NCBI RefSeq assembly: GCF_028640845.1 | Contig: NC_080548.1 | Span: forward strand, 4,768,314 to 4,832,313 | Reading direction: 5' to 3' | DNA length: 64,000 nt | Source of the DNA: Ahaetulla prasina | Taxonomy: Eukaryota > Chordata > Lepidosauria > Squamata > Colubridae | Part shown: positions 1 to 12,058 of the stretch, in pieces | Layout: each line of letters opens with the position of its first letter | How positions within the stretch are numbered: position 1 is the first letter of the stretch | Notes under the pieces: generated by a model | Told to the model about the DNA's origin: nothing | Seen by the model: only the letters and a program-made list of their open reading frames with translations | Databases searched by the model: none | Translations under genes and position numbers: made by a program

Positions 1-1090
1 GTGTTACCTTGGGTCAAATAGAAATGGAATCATAGGGCTGGGGCTCTTGGCATTATAATCTCCCTTGCCTTGTTTTAAAGCAGTATTTCTTAACCTTGAC
101 GATTTTACAATGTGTGAACTTCAGCTCCCAGAATTCTCTAACCAGCATGTTGGGAAGTTCTAAAGTGTTGTATTTTGGCTTTCAAAAAGGTTGTGTTTTC
201 AGACATAAATCTCATCTTGATGTTTTTAATCTGGCTTGAGTTTAATGGGATTCTTCTGATCCATCATTTAAAACAGGGTTGGGATTTCTTGGGTTGTGCA
301 CTCTAAGCACCCTGGGCAGCTCTGCATTCATAAAAGGCAGATAAGAAAAGAATGAAAAAAGATGTTCAATAAAGGACCAGCAAGCAGATGTGCAGCTACT
401 GGGACATCACAGAAGATCCAACCTTTCTCTAGGCCACCTGCACCATGAAATGTGCATTGGTGCAAGCAGGAGGGAGGGAGGGGATCTGCACGAGGCTATC
501 GGCTGGTGTACCACCTTGGGCGCTGTGGTTTGTTGAGAGCTACGCACCTCCGTAGCTCGTAGCTCGGTCACTTGATGAATCCCTGACCAGAATATCAACT
601 AGAGTGGGGGGTGGGGTGGGGGCCTCCTCCAGCAGCTTGTTAGCAGAGTTGCCTGGACCAATGGCTCCCTACCTTCTGGCATTCCTCTTTCTGCCTGGCT
701 GCACTAGAGGATGTGCCCAGCGTTATCAATCAAATACAGCTTTCCCAGGAAAGACGCTGAGAGAGGCCTCTGTTTGGTGGTCACTCGGGACCTCCCAAGG
801 CTCCGGATGGTATCACACACCTCCAGGTTGTGACCACCAATCATCAGTACAAAGAGGATGTAACTGCCAATTGTCATCACTGGCTACTTGGGAAAACTGA
901 GTAGCTTTGTTCTGCTTTCCCTGCCTCTCCCCCACCCCAGCCATGGGCCCCAAGAGAAGGGGCAACATATCTGTCTTTTCATTTCTGAAATCAGACCAAA
1001 AAGAGAATCTTCGCTAACTGAAAGTGATGGAAATTGTTGTCATCTTGGGGCAAGGGTTAGACTTCCTGCAAAGGGGTTGTGTTCTTTCTA
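1..1090. other. Intergenic, no gene seen
   Basis: One arm of the common foldback MITE is at about 81-165 (a cagtatttcttaacc start). The rest is unassigned. Short open frames here lack splice or start context. Confidence 0.5.
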
Positions 1091-1314
1091 CAGATAGTTC
1101 TTGTTTAGCAACTACATCATTTAGCAACTGTTCATACCTATAATGGTGATGAAACAACAACTTTGTGACTAATCTTTGCATTTACAACCTTTGTAGGTCT
1201 GACCGACAAAGAAAATCTAAAATAGGATAGTAAAATTGTGTTTTACTTAATGATGACTTTGCTTAATGACCAAGTTGATGCTCCCAATTGTGGTCACTAA
1301 ATAAAGACTATCTG
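1091..1314. mobile_element. TA-flanked MITE, degenerate copy
   Basis: This is an AT-rich copy of the family ending CAGGTAGTCCTTGACTTAC seen in full at 43724-44097. Edges are recognisable (cagatagttcttg and actatctg); the interior is decayed. Confidence 0.55.
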
Positions 1315-2025
1315 GATCTAATTCCATTCCAAATTAAAATAATAAAATCAGGGTTTTGACAGGGAGAGCATCAAGGGGTAAATCTTGATTATATGATACC
1401 AGACTGTAAAATAAAATTATTAGACTAGTTGATGATTCTGTAGAGTCCTTGGTACTTAGTTGTCTACTCAGTCATCCAGCTCATGGTTGTCCCAAAGGTA
1501 CTTTTTTTTCCAAGAGGCACCTGGACTTCCTTGATTTTCTTTGAAGAGGTTTCACTTCTCATCCAAGAAGCTTCTTCAGCTCTAACTTGATGGTGGGGAA
1601 CACAAGGATTTATTTGCATTCTTTTACAGAGTTGATGAGGCCACTTGGAGGTTTATCTGTGTCACCTGAGTAGTGCAAATGGGTGTGGAGCCTTCTTGGA
1701 GATGCTGAAAGGACTGTGTTGTACACAGGAGATAGATGATGTCATATTTGTATCTGCCACTCTTTTGAAGACAGCAAAGTCCACATTTTAGACAGAGAGG
1801 ACCACTGGTTTGAAAGAGGGATCAGAGGCCATCTGTGTCACCAGTGAGCAGCCCTCTCTCAACAGAGGGGGAGGGGGGATACAACATCGTCTATCTCCAG
1901 TCTACAGCACAGCCCTTTCAGCAGTTCCAAGTAGGAGCCACACCCATTTGCACTACTCAGGTACCCTGAGAACACAGATAAATCTCCAAGTGGCCTCAAC
2001 GACTCTCTAAAAGAATGCAAATGAC

Positions 2026-2768
2026 ATAGAGTTAATTCACAATATGCACGCACGCATGCAGTTCCTAGAGAGGTTCATGTCAAATTTGTGAAAAGAGAGA
2101 CGAGAGATGAAATTCTTAGAAAACATAGGAGTGGGGCACTGACTTATAGGGGCAGGGAGATAGCCATTCTGAGGCAGATTCCCAGACAGGTACGTGAAAT
2201 GAGAAAGAAATATTACTTTTTATCAAGCAAATTGTACCAGAAGGGAGTGGGCTTCAGATGGCTGATGCCAGAGGGATTGATGATTTTCCGGGAGGGCATT
2301 ACGAAAAAAATTAGTACAATTGCGGAGGCTGCGGCCTACGTGGAGGAACACAAAGCCCTCCTGGATTTAGATGACCCAGGAATTGAAGAAGGGGAGGTTA
2401 TAGACCATGGGGCGGAGGCGGCTGCCGCTGTTATGCCCTGGAGTTGGGTCAGGCTGAACCCAGAGTTCTGAGATCCAAAACTAGGAAGTGATAAAGATAT
2501 TTGGTATTGTGTTGGTTTTCCTTATTCTCTTTCGTATGATATTCTGATTATTCTTGACCCTTCCTCATTGTGTATGTAAGATTGAAACTTAGCTACTTCG
2601 TTTCACCTGCTTGCCATATGGCTGTTGTATGTGTTTAAAATTTTGAGTAAAATTCTTATCATGTATAAGAAAAATGAAAATTTACCATACCTGATATGTA
2701 TTTGCATAAATCTTTTTTGACCAATAAAAACTTTTTTATAATAAAATCAAAAAAAAAAAAAAAAAAAA
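2026..2768 (+). mobile_element. L1 ORF1-only retrocopy with poly(A) (HAL1-like)
   Basis: It is flanked by identical 17-bp duplications aaaagaatgcaaatgac at 2009-2025 and 2769-2785, inserted after a TCT/AAAA type target. It holds an ORF1 tail, about 280 bp of 3' UTR with AATAAA near 2724, and an A-tract at the end. No ORF2 sequence is present. Confidence 0.8.
2088..2471 (+). pseudogene. L1 ORF1p C-terminal domain fragment
   Basis: About 127 codons are open from the truncated 5' edge to TGA at 2469-2471. The motif RETRDEILRKHR and the block FRWLMPEGLMIFREG match the C-terminal domain of L1 ORF1 RNA chaperones, as does the similar segment of the L1 near 48.5 kb. The N-terminal coiled coil is missing because of 5' truncation. 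An acidic Ala-rich tail ends the frame. It is a retrocopy, not a host gene. Confidence 0.7.
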
Positions 2769-2932
2769 AAAAGAATGCAAATGACCAGCTGTCTGCAAGG
2801 AATATAAATCCTTCCATTCCCCACCATCCAGTCAGAGCTGAAGAAGCTTCTTGAATGAGAAGTGAAATGTCTTCAATGAAAAAACAAGAAAGTCCTGTTC
2901 TCTCTTGGGGGGCGGGAAGCACTTTTGAGACA

Positions 2933-3341
2933 TCTGGGCTTGATTGTTTTTTTGCAGATGTTTCATTACCCAACAAGGCTAACATCATCAGTACTAGAAG
3001 GCAGTAGGGTTTGCTCTCTTTATACACAGTGGCTTACCCAGTCAACGTTGGTGGGAGTGTTGTTTTCTTCTGGGTAGTTCTTTGATCCTAGCATTAATTC
3101 TTCCTTATCTAGGTGTCGATTGCTAGCAAGGAAGCATTCTGATCTTTTTGTTCTCGTTTTAGGTTTTTCTTTGTCTCTTTTGAAAGGTGTGTAAAATGCG
3201 GTTTATCTCTATGCTGAGTATCCATGCTATGTGCTGTGTGCTCCATTCTGTTATTCAAGAAGCCAGAGAAATGCCTATCAGCTGCACTCTAAACTTAGTT
3301 TCTATTTTACTGTCTGGTCAGGATCACCCAAGGTTGAACAC
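2933..3341. other. Repeat-like DNA, unassigned
   Basis: The stretch from 'gcagatgtttcattaccc' at about 2955 to 3180 reads like the terminus of another interspersed element, possibly Penelope-like. No gene is seen. Confidence 0.35.
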
Positions 3342-3955
3342 GGAGGTAGTCCTTAGCTTAGGATCACAACTGGGGCCAGAATTTACATCGCCAAGCAAGA
3401 TGGCTGCTAAGTAAGTTGAGCTTGATTTCATGACCTTTTTTTTACCATGGTTGTTGAATGAATCTCTGCAGTTAAGTGAATCACATGGTCATTAAGAGAA
3501 TTCAACTCCCCCACTCTTGACTTTGTTTGCCATCTGAGAAGCTTGCAAAGGGCAGTCTCATGACTTTGAAGCTACAACCACTGTAAATATGTGCCAGTTG
3601 CCAAGTGCCTAAATGTTGATCACATGACTATGGAGATTCTGCAATGGTAGTAAGTGCAAGGACCAGTTGTAAAGCAGTTTTTTCAGTGCTTGTGTAACTT
3701 AGAATGTTTGCTAAACAAATGACTGTAAGTCAAAACTTACCTGTGCAATAATTAGACTCAGGTGAAGGTAGACTGGCTGCTGCATCTTTGAGGCAACCAC
3801 CCCTTTTAATAGTGATGGAGTTGGTTTGTTTCCTCCTCTAAATGGGTGCTATCATGATTGTTAAGCGCAAGGATTGATCATCAGTCATTTTTTCACAGTG
3901 CTGTTGTAACTTCAAACCGTCACTAAATGAATGGTTGTAAGGCAAGGACTACCTA
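3342..3955. mobile_element. TA-flanked MITE, one copy plus a partial second
   Basis: 3342-3743 follows the family from ggtagtccttagctta to cttacctg. 3744-3955 repeats its right half, ending ggcaaggactacctaa. Divergent. Confidence 0.6.
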
Positions 3956-4199
3956 AGTTCAGAAGTCATTGCAAGCAACTTCCTCCCAGCTGGGTCAGAA
4001 GAGAAGTGCAGAGCAGTGTGGTGCAGTAAGGCCCAAACTATATGTTGTCATAGGACCCGTTTCAGACCCTTGTTGCTAATGAGTGAAGAGCAGATGTCAT
4101 GTTCACTAAGTGTCTGTCTTTGTGTGCCCAGGACTGACTTCTTCCATGTACTTTGGCAATTAGCACTATGGTATGAATTGTATTTTAAGACTTTCTGTG

Positions 4200-4650
4200 C
4201 AAATATTCAGAGTAGAACAACAAAAATGATAAGGGGTCTGGAAGCTAAATCATATGATGAGCAGTTGAAGGAGCTAGGTATGCATAGCCTATCAAAGAGA
4301 AGGATTGGGGGGACAGGATAACTGTCTTCCAGTATTTGAGGGGCTATCACAAAGAAAAGGGGTCGACTGATTCTCCAAAGCACCAGAGAACAGGACATGA
4401 AGTAACAGATGGAAGACTATCAAAGAGAAATCCAATCTAGAACTCAGAAGAAATTTCCTGACAGTGAAAACAGTTAATCAGTGGAATGACTTGTCTCTGG
4501 AAGATGTGGCTACTCTGTCACTGGAGGTTTTTTAAAATAGATTGGACTACCATATGACTGGGATGGTATAGTCTCCTGCCTTGAGCAGAAATTGCACTAG
4601 AAGATTTCTAAGGTCTCTTCCCATACAATGAATCTACGTTCTAAGTTCTA
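4200..4650 (+). mobile_element. CR1 LINE 3' end
   Basis: The sequence resembles the conserved CR1 3' coding end and UTR: it has 'aaaatgataaggggtctggaa', a Leu/Phe-rich decayed frame, then 'atttcctgacagtgaa' and 'tctcttcccatacaatgaat'. Plus orientation, no intact frame. Confidence 0.7.
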
Positions 4651-6290
4651 AGCCCAAAAACCAGAAACACTTTTGTCAGATGGCTTCCAGCAAGACTGAA
4701 GCCGAGGAGAACCTCAACCCCTCTGGAAGTGGAGGACCATTCCCATCTGGCACTGTTTCCTCAAGACCCCTGAGGAGGGCATGGGTTTTGTGAGGGGCTG
4801 CCCTTCGCTTTCCCTTCAAATATTGCCAGTCTCAAGACAACAAGCAGGCCTTTCTTTCTCCCAGGTGGGAAGCAGGAGCATGGGCAATGCGACAGAGGCC
4901 TGTTCCTTCCTCTTGGAATGTGCACCATCTTGGCTCAGTGAAAACCCGGAGCATCTTGGGAGGGCTTCAGCATTGCTTGCAAAACCATTTGGAAAGCATT
5001 GGAGGAACAGGTGACTTGACTTGACGTCCCAAAAGATATTGAAGAAAATGCAACTGAAACCTGGATTCCTCCGAGGAATGAGTCATTAAGCTTACTATAA
5101 AAATCTGCATGCAAAGATGCCGTAGATAATCCATGGTTTACCACCCTTTCAGTCAGAAAGACAGAAGCAGAATTATGGATTTCTGCCCTGAACAAGCAGC
5201 TGGGTCATGTCTGGCTATCCTGGATGGGTATTTTAAAAAATGGTTGGCCTAATTAGGCACAATTAAGCCAATTGTGCATCTGATACACAACAGTAATTAT
5301 GCCGTCTAGAAATGTTCTGCTTCAGAAAAGGGAACAATGTGTAATGAAGACCTGGCATGCGCACCATCCATTGCACTGAGATTTGAGGGAGGCTGTGGAT
5401 GGCATATCCAACCTAGTCTGGATCCCACCCAGTTGTACTTGGTAAAAAAAAAAATAGGGTGAGGGTGGAAGGAAGGAAGGAAAAGAAGAGGAAAAGGAGG
5501 AGGAAGAGGAAGAGGAGGAAGAAGGAGGAGGAGGGCGGGAAGAGAGAAAGGAAAACATTTTAAGTTTCAGCATTTAGGAAGACAGCAATAGCTGTAAAAG
5601 TAAATACATTTTTACAGCTTCTTCTCAAGCAGAATCTTTTCCTCAGCTCATTGTCTCAGCCTGGGCCATGGCCTCATCATAGCCTGGCTTGCAGAGCAAA
5701 CCCCCTTGTTCAGGACCCCCTCCTCTTGACTTGCTTTCCAGCTCCCCAGCCAACCGCTCTGCTTCCAATCCCAAAGCACACAAAGAGAGGCCCCTCTCCT
5801 CTTAGATCAGTTTCCCTAGGGGGGCGCCAGTGGCCGTGATTGCTTTGCAAGGCTGGCTGAAGAGCCACGACATGGATGTGGCCCAGGCTAAGACCACGGG
5901 GTGGGGAAGAGGCCAGTTCGCAAGGAACAGCAGTGAAACAAGAGACTTTCCCAGCCGGGGAAGAAATGGGGCTCAGGAAGGGAGAGGACCGGGGAATCTT
6001 GTGTGGGATGAGATTTTCAGTGTAGTCAAGGGGTCAGAGACACAGGCTAACCTAGTGGCAGGATAGGGAGCTTGGGAAGAGTTGGGGACTGTACTTCATC
6101 TTCATGCTGGAGAAAGTGTGCTCCGTGTGGGCATTTTCCAAGGGCTCGGGTGGGGAGATAGTGGTCAGTTTCCCAGAGGGCTGTGAATGCCAAATGGCCA
6201 TGATTGGCTCATGGCTAGGAAGAATTTCTGGATGGAGTCAATTCCCTGGTCACATTTGCCTCTGATGCAATAAATCCTAGGCTTTTTGTT
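4651..6290. other. Intergenic, no gene seen
   Basis: A purine tract (GGA/GAA-rich, 5457-5555) is the only feature. Open frames here lack similarity or splice context. Confidence 0.5.
5457..5555 (+). repeat. Polypurine low-complexity tract
   Basis: About 100 bp of almost pure A/G made of ggaa and gga units. It could form a triplex-type structure. No coding meaning. Confidence 0.85.
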
Positions 6291-6293
6291 TAA

Positions 6294-6420
6294 GATGGGT
6301 GCCCTTCAACTCCCAGCATTCCCCAGTCAGCCATGTTTAAGATGGGTAGATGGCTACCTGGGGAATTCTGAGAGCTGAAATCCACCCATTTTAAACATGC
6401 CAAGGTTGAGAAACACTGGT
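6294..6420. mobile_element. Foldback MITE (aaacactg family)
   Basis: Two arms of 'caactcccag.attcccc' type face each other and end in gagaaacactg. The same family occurs at about fifteen places in the window. Confidence 0.65.
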
Positions 6421-6759
6421 CTATAGAATGGGAAGAGAGGCCGCAATAAATATATTTATTTTGAAGATACTATGTAGCTGGTTGTTATCAGACCTGTAAC
6501 AATCTCTTAGCAGGGACCTCTGCAAGGGAGGTCAAGAAAGTCAAGATGGTGGCTACAACTGTGTAAAACAAAGCCCTGTCCCTTTTTTATGTGCTTTGTT
6601 CACACTGTGGAGACACAGAGGTAGCAAGACCTCTGTGGTAGAAAACCCTCCTCACCATCAGCTCATGCATGCAGATATCTTTGCAAATGTCTCATAAAGT
6701 TTCCTTTGAATGGAGCTGGGTTTCAGTGACTTCATGATCACCTGTCATTTTATTGACAG

Positions 6760-6955
6760 ATTTATTGACTTTGGGAGCACTGGTATCTATGATTTATCGC
6801 TTGTGGTTGTATCTTATGATTAATGATTGTAACTATGATCTATGACCTATCACTTTCTTGTTGTAGGTATATTGAGAGCTTATGTACCGGAGATGAATTC
6901 CTTGTGTCCAATCACATTTGACCAGTAAAGAATTTTATTCTGTTCTATTTTTTTT
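6760..6955 (+). mobile_element. L2/Rex-type LINE 3' end
   Basis: It shares its tail (gagagcttatg, aattccttgtgtccaatcac, cagtaaagaattttattctgt) with the longer copy at 9325-9922. Confidence 0.6.
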
Positions 6956-7334
6956 AAAATTCTCAGTCTAACCTATAGCCCTGGTAGTGCCCCATCCTGG
7001 TATTAAGCTAGCTGAACAGGCCAATAGTTGTGTCTGTAATCACTGAACAGGTGAAGAGGGAAACAGCTGTAGAGTTTGAATTAAGCTCTGCTCCACCATC
7101 TAAAGACAATGAACTGAACAGCTGAGCTTCTTTGCAGAGGACCTTAAAGACCCTGAAGTGGCTGAGGAGGGGAATGACCTGTGTGACCCTTCCCTTTCAT
7201 TGCATAATGAGATTTCTGAAAGCTCCCTTACTACCCACTTCCACCTTCATTTACCAGGGAGAGGAGACAAGTTCATGAGTGACTGAAAGGTAAGAGGAAA
7301 TGATTGAAGTCTGAAATTATTTATTAGATTTTTT

Positions 7335-7560
7335 AAAATCTCACCTTTATTACTTTATAAATAACTAAAGGCAGTAAACATGCCTAATCCTCCTTCCTCT
7401 TCCTATTTTCCTCACAACAATCCTGCGAGGTGGGTTGGGCTGAGAGAGAGTAACAGGTTCAAAGTCTCCCAGCTGGCTTTCATGCTTAAGGCGGGACTAG
7501 AACTCATTGTCTCCTGGTGATTGGCCCAAGTCACATAGCCAGTTTTCAAGCCTAAGGCAG
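7335..7560 (-). mobile_element. tRNA-derived SINE (gagccagtttggtg family)
   Basis: On the minus strand it has 'gttctagtcccgccttaagc', 'atgaaagccagctggg' and a TTATAAAG-type tail, as in copies at 34.2, 56.3 and 61.2 kb. Confidence 0.65.
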
Positions 7561-8796
7561 GATAGTCAGGCAAGATCTTGCCTAAGGCAACTGATAAGTC
7601 ACATCTGGCTGGGAAATTCTGAGGGTTGAAGTCCACATATCTTAAAATAGCTAAGGCTGAGAAACAATGGTCTGTTGTAACATCTTCTTTAATCCAGACA
7701 TTTCCACTCAACAGAAACATTTGTAGGGTAGTGGTATTTCCAGAAATAACACTAAGGCAGGAACTGCAAGTCCTGTCCAAGTCCTGGCCTCAGGGCCATC
7801 TCTCTTTGAAAGAGATGCATTTGGACAGAGCCATGATGGAAAACTAAAGATGTTATAGAAATCTAGACATGCCATGTAAGGCAGTGGCTGAGTTCATGCA
7901 GGGTGCAGTTGCAAGTGTATTTGGGAGGCCAGCAGCATCATGTTTAAAATTGGTTAAAAAGGAAGAAGAGACCCTTCCTTGTCCAAAATTGGGGGGGGGA
8001 GCAACGGATGAGACAGGCCTTTTTCTTGGCATGATTTTCCTGCCCAGATTTAAGGGGAGGGTCTCAAGTCTCCACATGAAGGTTGCTCGGAAACAGCAGC
8101 AACCCAGGCAGCTTATAAAGGGACCCCAAAATTTGTGCCCCTGGGTGTCTGCAGAGGGGGCTCTTCAAACTCAGGAGGCAACCTTTGCCTATAGGTGTTA
8201 TGCTAGTTCGGTAGCACTAATTCAGCAGAGGGTCCTTATGAACCTTAATATGTGGTTTACAGCTTTCTGGGTGCAGGATCCCAGATTTCGAAAGAAGCAG
8301 CTATTCTAAAAGGGCAATGGAGATGGATGACCTCAAGGAAAATATTCAGAAGGGCAAAAGTGCCCAGGAAAAGGTGTTAGGAAGAGGCTCAGTCTGGTTT
8401 CTCCCTGACTCACCAAAGTATAAGAAAAAAAATACATAAGCAGACTTGCAAGATTTTGTCATGGGGATCAAAGGATTTCCCACCATAAGGATTTGTTTAG
8501 CTTTCCTGTAGAATTGGTTTCCTGACAGGTCTACCTTGTAGGGCCGGCAGCTATTCTCCCCCACCCAAAAAGCTTTCTTTCTTCCTAAACTGAAAAAAAA
8601 ATCAATCCTGGCACACACAAACATAGTTAGCAATCTAAGAGAGGAGGGGAGTGAGTCAGTTTGCTTGTCCTGGGTTCCTGCTGAGCACCTTTGAGTCACC
8701 TCAATTGCAATGGGTGGAGAATCTGAAGCCGCCAGGCCTTGCAGGTGCGGCAGGATTGGGAGGAAACGGTCCTGCAAGCTGCACCTTTGTGCAGGA
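7561..8796. other. Intergenic, no gene seen
   Basis: Half a foldback MITE lies at 7605-7672. A 146-codon plus-strand frame at 7869-8309 and a 172-codon minus-strand frame at 8346-8864 have no domain and no splice context, and I do not call them genes. Confidence 0.5.
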
Positions 8797-8953
8797 TGCC
8801 CCAAAGGTACTTTTTCAAAAGGCAACTGGACTTTCTTGGTTTTTTTCTCCAGAAAACATTTCACTTCTCATCCAACTTGGATGAGAAGTGAAACGTTTTG
8901 AAGGAAAAAACCCAAAGTCTAGTTGTCTTTTGAAAAAAGCACCTTTTGGACAG
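8797..8953. mobile_element. Penelope-like mini foldback, near-perfect hairpin
   Basis: Arms 8797-8875 and 8877-8953 are reverse complements around a single C at 8876 (ctcatccaa-c-ttggatgag). Both ends read 'ccaaaggt' / 'accttttgg'. It is the terminus of the element at 1488 in inverted dimer form without any interior. Confidence 0.75.
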
Positions 8954-9324
8954 CCATGACCTGAAAGATTGAGAATCTCCATAGACATTTTTGGGTAGGA
9001 AATTTCTTCCTAGGTTTGCAAACCGCAGGGTATGATCATAAAAGGCAAGATGGTAGCCAGGTCAATGCAATCCCAGCTTTCCCTGTTTTTAATGAGTTCA
9101 ATTTGCACTGGTGGTCCACTTTCCTCCCGCTCCCCATGTGACAAGTCACATTTGCCCAAATCTCCTCCTTCTCCTCAGCATTTAACAAAGAGCACAGCTG
9201 TTGTCTTTTTATTGTGTGACCTTTGTTTGTCATCAAAAAAACACAACGAAGAATGTTCTTTCTGTGCCAACTCAGAAAGCTCAAACTGCCCAAGGAGCTG
9301 CTGATAACAGTTCTACAGAGGAAT

Positions 9325-9922
9325 TATTGAGTCTGACATCTGCACCTCTATAACTGTCTGGTTCGGTTCTGCAACCCAACAAGAAAAACACAGACTTCAG
9401 AGGATAATTAGAACTGCAGAAAAAATAATTGCTACCAGCCTGCCTTCCATTGAGGACCTGTATACTGCACGAGTCAAAAAGAGGGCTGTGAAAATATTTA
9501 CAGATACCTCACATCCTGGACATAAACTGTTTCAACTCCTACCCTCAAAATGATGCTACAGAACACTGCACACCAGAACAACTAGACACAAGAACAGTTT
9601 TTTCCCAAACGCCATCACTCTGCTAAACAAGTAAGTCCCTCAACATTGTCAAACTATTTACTAAATCTGCACTAGTATTAATCTTCTCACCTTTCTCATC
9701 ACCCATCTCCTTCCATTTATGACTGTAACTTTGTTGCTTGTATCCTTATGATTTATACTAATATTATTTTCTGATTGCTTATTTGTAGCCTATGACTATC
9801 ATTAAGTGTTGTGTTTACCTTGATGAAGGTATCTTTTATGTACACTGAGAGCATATGCACCAAGACAAATTCCTTGTGTGTCCAATCACACTTGGCCAAT
9901 AAAAAATTCTATTCTATTCTTT
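9325..9922 (+). mobile_element. L2/Rex1-type LINE, C-terminal ORF2 and 3' end
   Basis: The conceptual translation carries 'TVWFGSATQQEKHRLQRIIR', 'AEKIIATSLPSIEDLYTARV' and 'KIFTDTSHPGHKLFQLLPS', typical of the end of ORF2 in L2/Rex1 clade elements. The frame then decays. It ends in a tattc repeat after AATAAA. Confidence 0.75.
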
Positions 9923-11023
9923 CCATTGTGATGTGGGGCAAGGTTTTGCTTCTTCAGCCCCATACTTTGCACAGGCTCAGAGGCACTGTGTGCGGGGGAT
10001 TCCATTGCAGGAACTGCTCTTTAGGAAGGAGGGTGGTGGACCCTCCGCCTCCCTCCTTGACCCTTGACCCTGGACTTCCAAAGATCGCCTTCCTTTCCTT
10101 CCTCTTCCTTCCTGGATCTCTTCTGCAATTAGCTCCCTCTTTCCCATCTGCAGGAAGAGGGGTGGGATGTGGCCGCCATAGTAGGGGGTCTTGACGACAG
10201 CCGTTCCCATGGGAACCCTTTCCTCTGGTTTCCATGGCAACCATTCAGGGGCTTAGAAAGCCGCCTTGTTCCCCCCCTCTGCTCTCCATCCCCCTCCCCA
10301 CCCTGCTATCAAAGAGGGCATCAAAAGTGATGCAGAAAGGGTTGGCCATGCTTGAGAGCTGGAAGACATCTCTCTCTCTCTCTGTAGGTCTGGCCAGCTT
10401 TGTCGTCAGTGGCCCTGGATTAGAGGAGGGAGGGAGGAAAGAAGGAAAACCAACGGCTGGCAAGTCGAGGCGGATCATGGCCTGGGTCAGTGTGGAGACA
10501 AACAGCAGGAAAGAGGAGGGAAAGAAAGAAAAAAATTTTTTTTGCAGATTTCATCCCTTTGTTGCAAAACATGTCCCTCAGCTCAACACCGCTTTGCAAG
10601 GGCCATCTCAACAGGACAGATTACCGCAGATGTTCTTGTTTAATTAGGAGGCATCCAACAACCTATCAGTGCTTTTAAGGTTTTGGGCTGGAATTGAAAG
10701 TTGCAGGAGGCCAAACTGTCCTTGATGTTAGAAAGGGTGGAGTTCAAATATGGCCCAGGAGCTGCACAGTAGCAAGAGAAGCCAGAGGGTGGGGGTGATA
10801 GGGGGTGGGATGTTGGCAGGGTGTTGAGTGTAAGACAGGCTCATCACCGAAGGAACCACAGATTTTACACCTTTTTAGCAAAGCTGTAAATGCACGTGAT
10901 GGAGCAGCTGCAAAGCCCTGACCACTGGTGTTAATAAAATTTAATAAAAATGGGGATTCTGATTTTTGGCTAGCAAAGACTAATTCAGTTCTCCACATAC
11001 TCGGCGTAAAGTAGACTATTAAA
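9923..11023. other. Intergenic, no gene seen
   Basis: GC-moderate DNA. Open frames up to 137 codons at 10234-10647 are Ser/Lys-rich and read through (TC)n and poly(A/G) tracts; not supported as genes. Confidence 0.45.
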
Positions 11024-11353
11024 CAGGTACTCCTCAACTTATGACAGTTGCTTAGCAATCATTTGAAGCTATGACACAGCTCCCCAGGATTACTTATTAC
11101 CAGGATTTGAAGTTATTATGGCTAGCCACTCCCAACCCGTAGCCACATGTTCGCATTTGGGATTGTGATTTACAATGCTTCCCCTCCCCACAAGAAATCA
11201 GCATTTTCTTCTTTTTTCTGGCAAAAAATCCACTCATTGCAGGCAAAGGATTCACTTAACAACCGCCACAATAAATGTAAATTCAGTCATGATCACATGG
11301 CACAACTTACATAATTCCAGGCTCAACTGTGCTCATAAGTCAAGGACCACCTG
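11024..11353. mobile_element. TA-flanked MITE
   Basis: The left end is caggtactcctcaactta, the right end aagtcaaggaccacctg, followed by TA. The interior matches other copies in order but is diverged. Confidence 0.75.
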
Positions 11354-11357
11354 TATT

Positions 11358-11548
11358 AGCATAGTGGTGCAGTGGTTAGAATGCAGTACTGCCTGGTCAA
11401 TGTTGACTCATCCTTCCATCCTTCTGAGGTGGGTAAAATGAGGACCCAGATTGTTAGGGCCAATAGGCTGACTCTGTAAACAGCTTAGAGAGGGCTATAA
11501 AGTACTGTGAAGCAGTAAATAAGTCTATTGCTATTACATTTGTACTGT
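11358..11548 (+). mobile_element. tRNA-derived SINE (gtggcacagtgg family)
   Basis: The A-box-like tggtgcagtggttagaat is followed by the shared middle 'ggtaaaatgaggacccag' and a 'gcttagagagggctataa' tail. The B box region is deleted. Other copies: 32319 and 32625. Confidence 0.7.
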
Positions 11549-12058
11549 GATTACTGGTATTTGCATAGTTCATAAACAATCTGGTCCCAGATTTGCATGA
11601 TGACACCAACCATAAAATAACAAGAGTCTGGTTTGAAAAAAAGGCTTTTGGCCTTCAAGGAGACCCTCCCATTTGACACAGGCAGCACCAATCTTGTACA
11701 TGATCTCTCAAGATCATGTACAATGTGACTCTCTTAACAAGAGCTGCCTTAAGTTGCTTGTGTAATTGCAGGCATTTGCCCAGAGCTGCCCAGCCAACTC
11801 CCTTTTAGTTGTACATCCCAGATCCCAGAGAGGAGATCCACAGAGCAAGGAAAAAAGAACTCAAGAATTTGGAATCATGTCTCCTAGTGGATCAGTTTCC
11901 AGGACCAGCCAAGACAAAGTGGGAGATTTCAAAGCCCAGGCACTGCTCACCTTAATGGAAAGGTTTGGGTGGTGCAGGAAGGGTTCCCCAGGTTCTGGTC
12001 TGGGTGGGAGCTCTGCTGTTCTTGCAGCAAAGGGAGGTAGTAGCAGATGCCTTCAAAG

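Larger units (their letters stand above)
1488..2932. mobile_element. Penelope-like foldback (inverted dimer), interrupted
   Basis: The left arm (1488-1735) and right arm (1878-2008 plus 2786-2932) are reverse complements: both carry the 'ctcatccaagaagcttcttc' terminus and the 'cccaaaggtac' type end. The same terminus recurs at 8.8 and 19.7 kb. I assign it to Penelope-like elements from general recall of these termini, not from a reverse transcriptase. An L1-type ORF1 retrocopy splits the right arm. Confidence 0.6.

Noticed and set aside
7869..8309. 146-codon plus-strand frame
   Set aside because: No domain, no Kozak context, no splice continuity; consistent with chance.
8346..8864. 172-codon minus-strand frame
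   Set aside because: Partly translates a Penelope-like hairpin arm; the rest has no recognisable domain.
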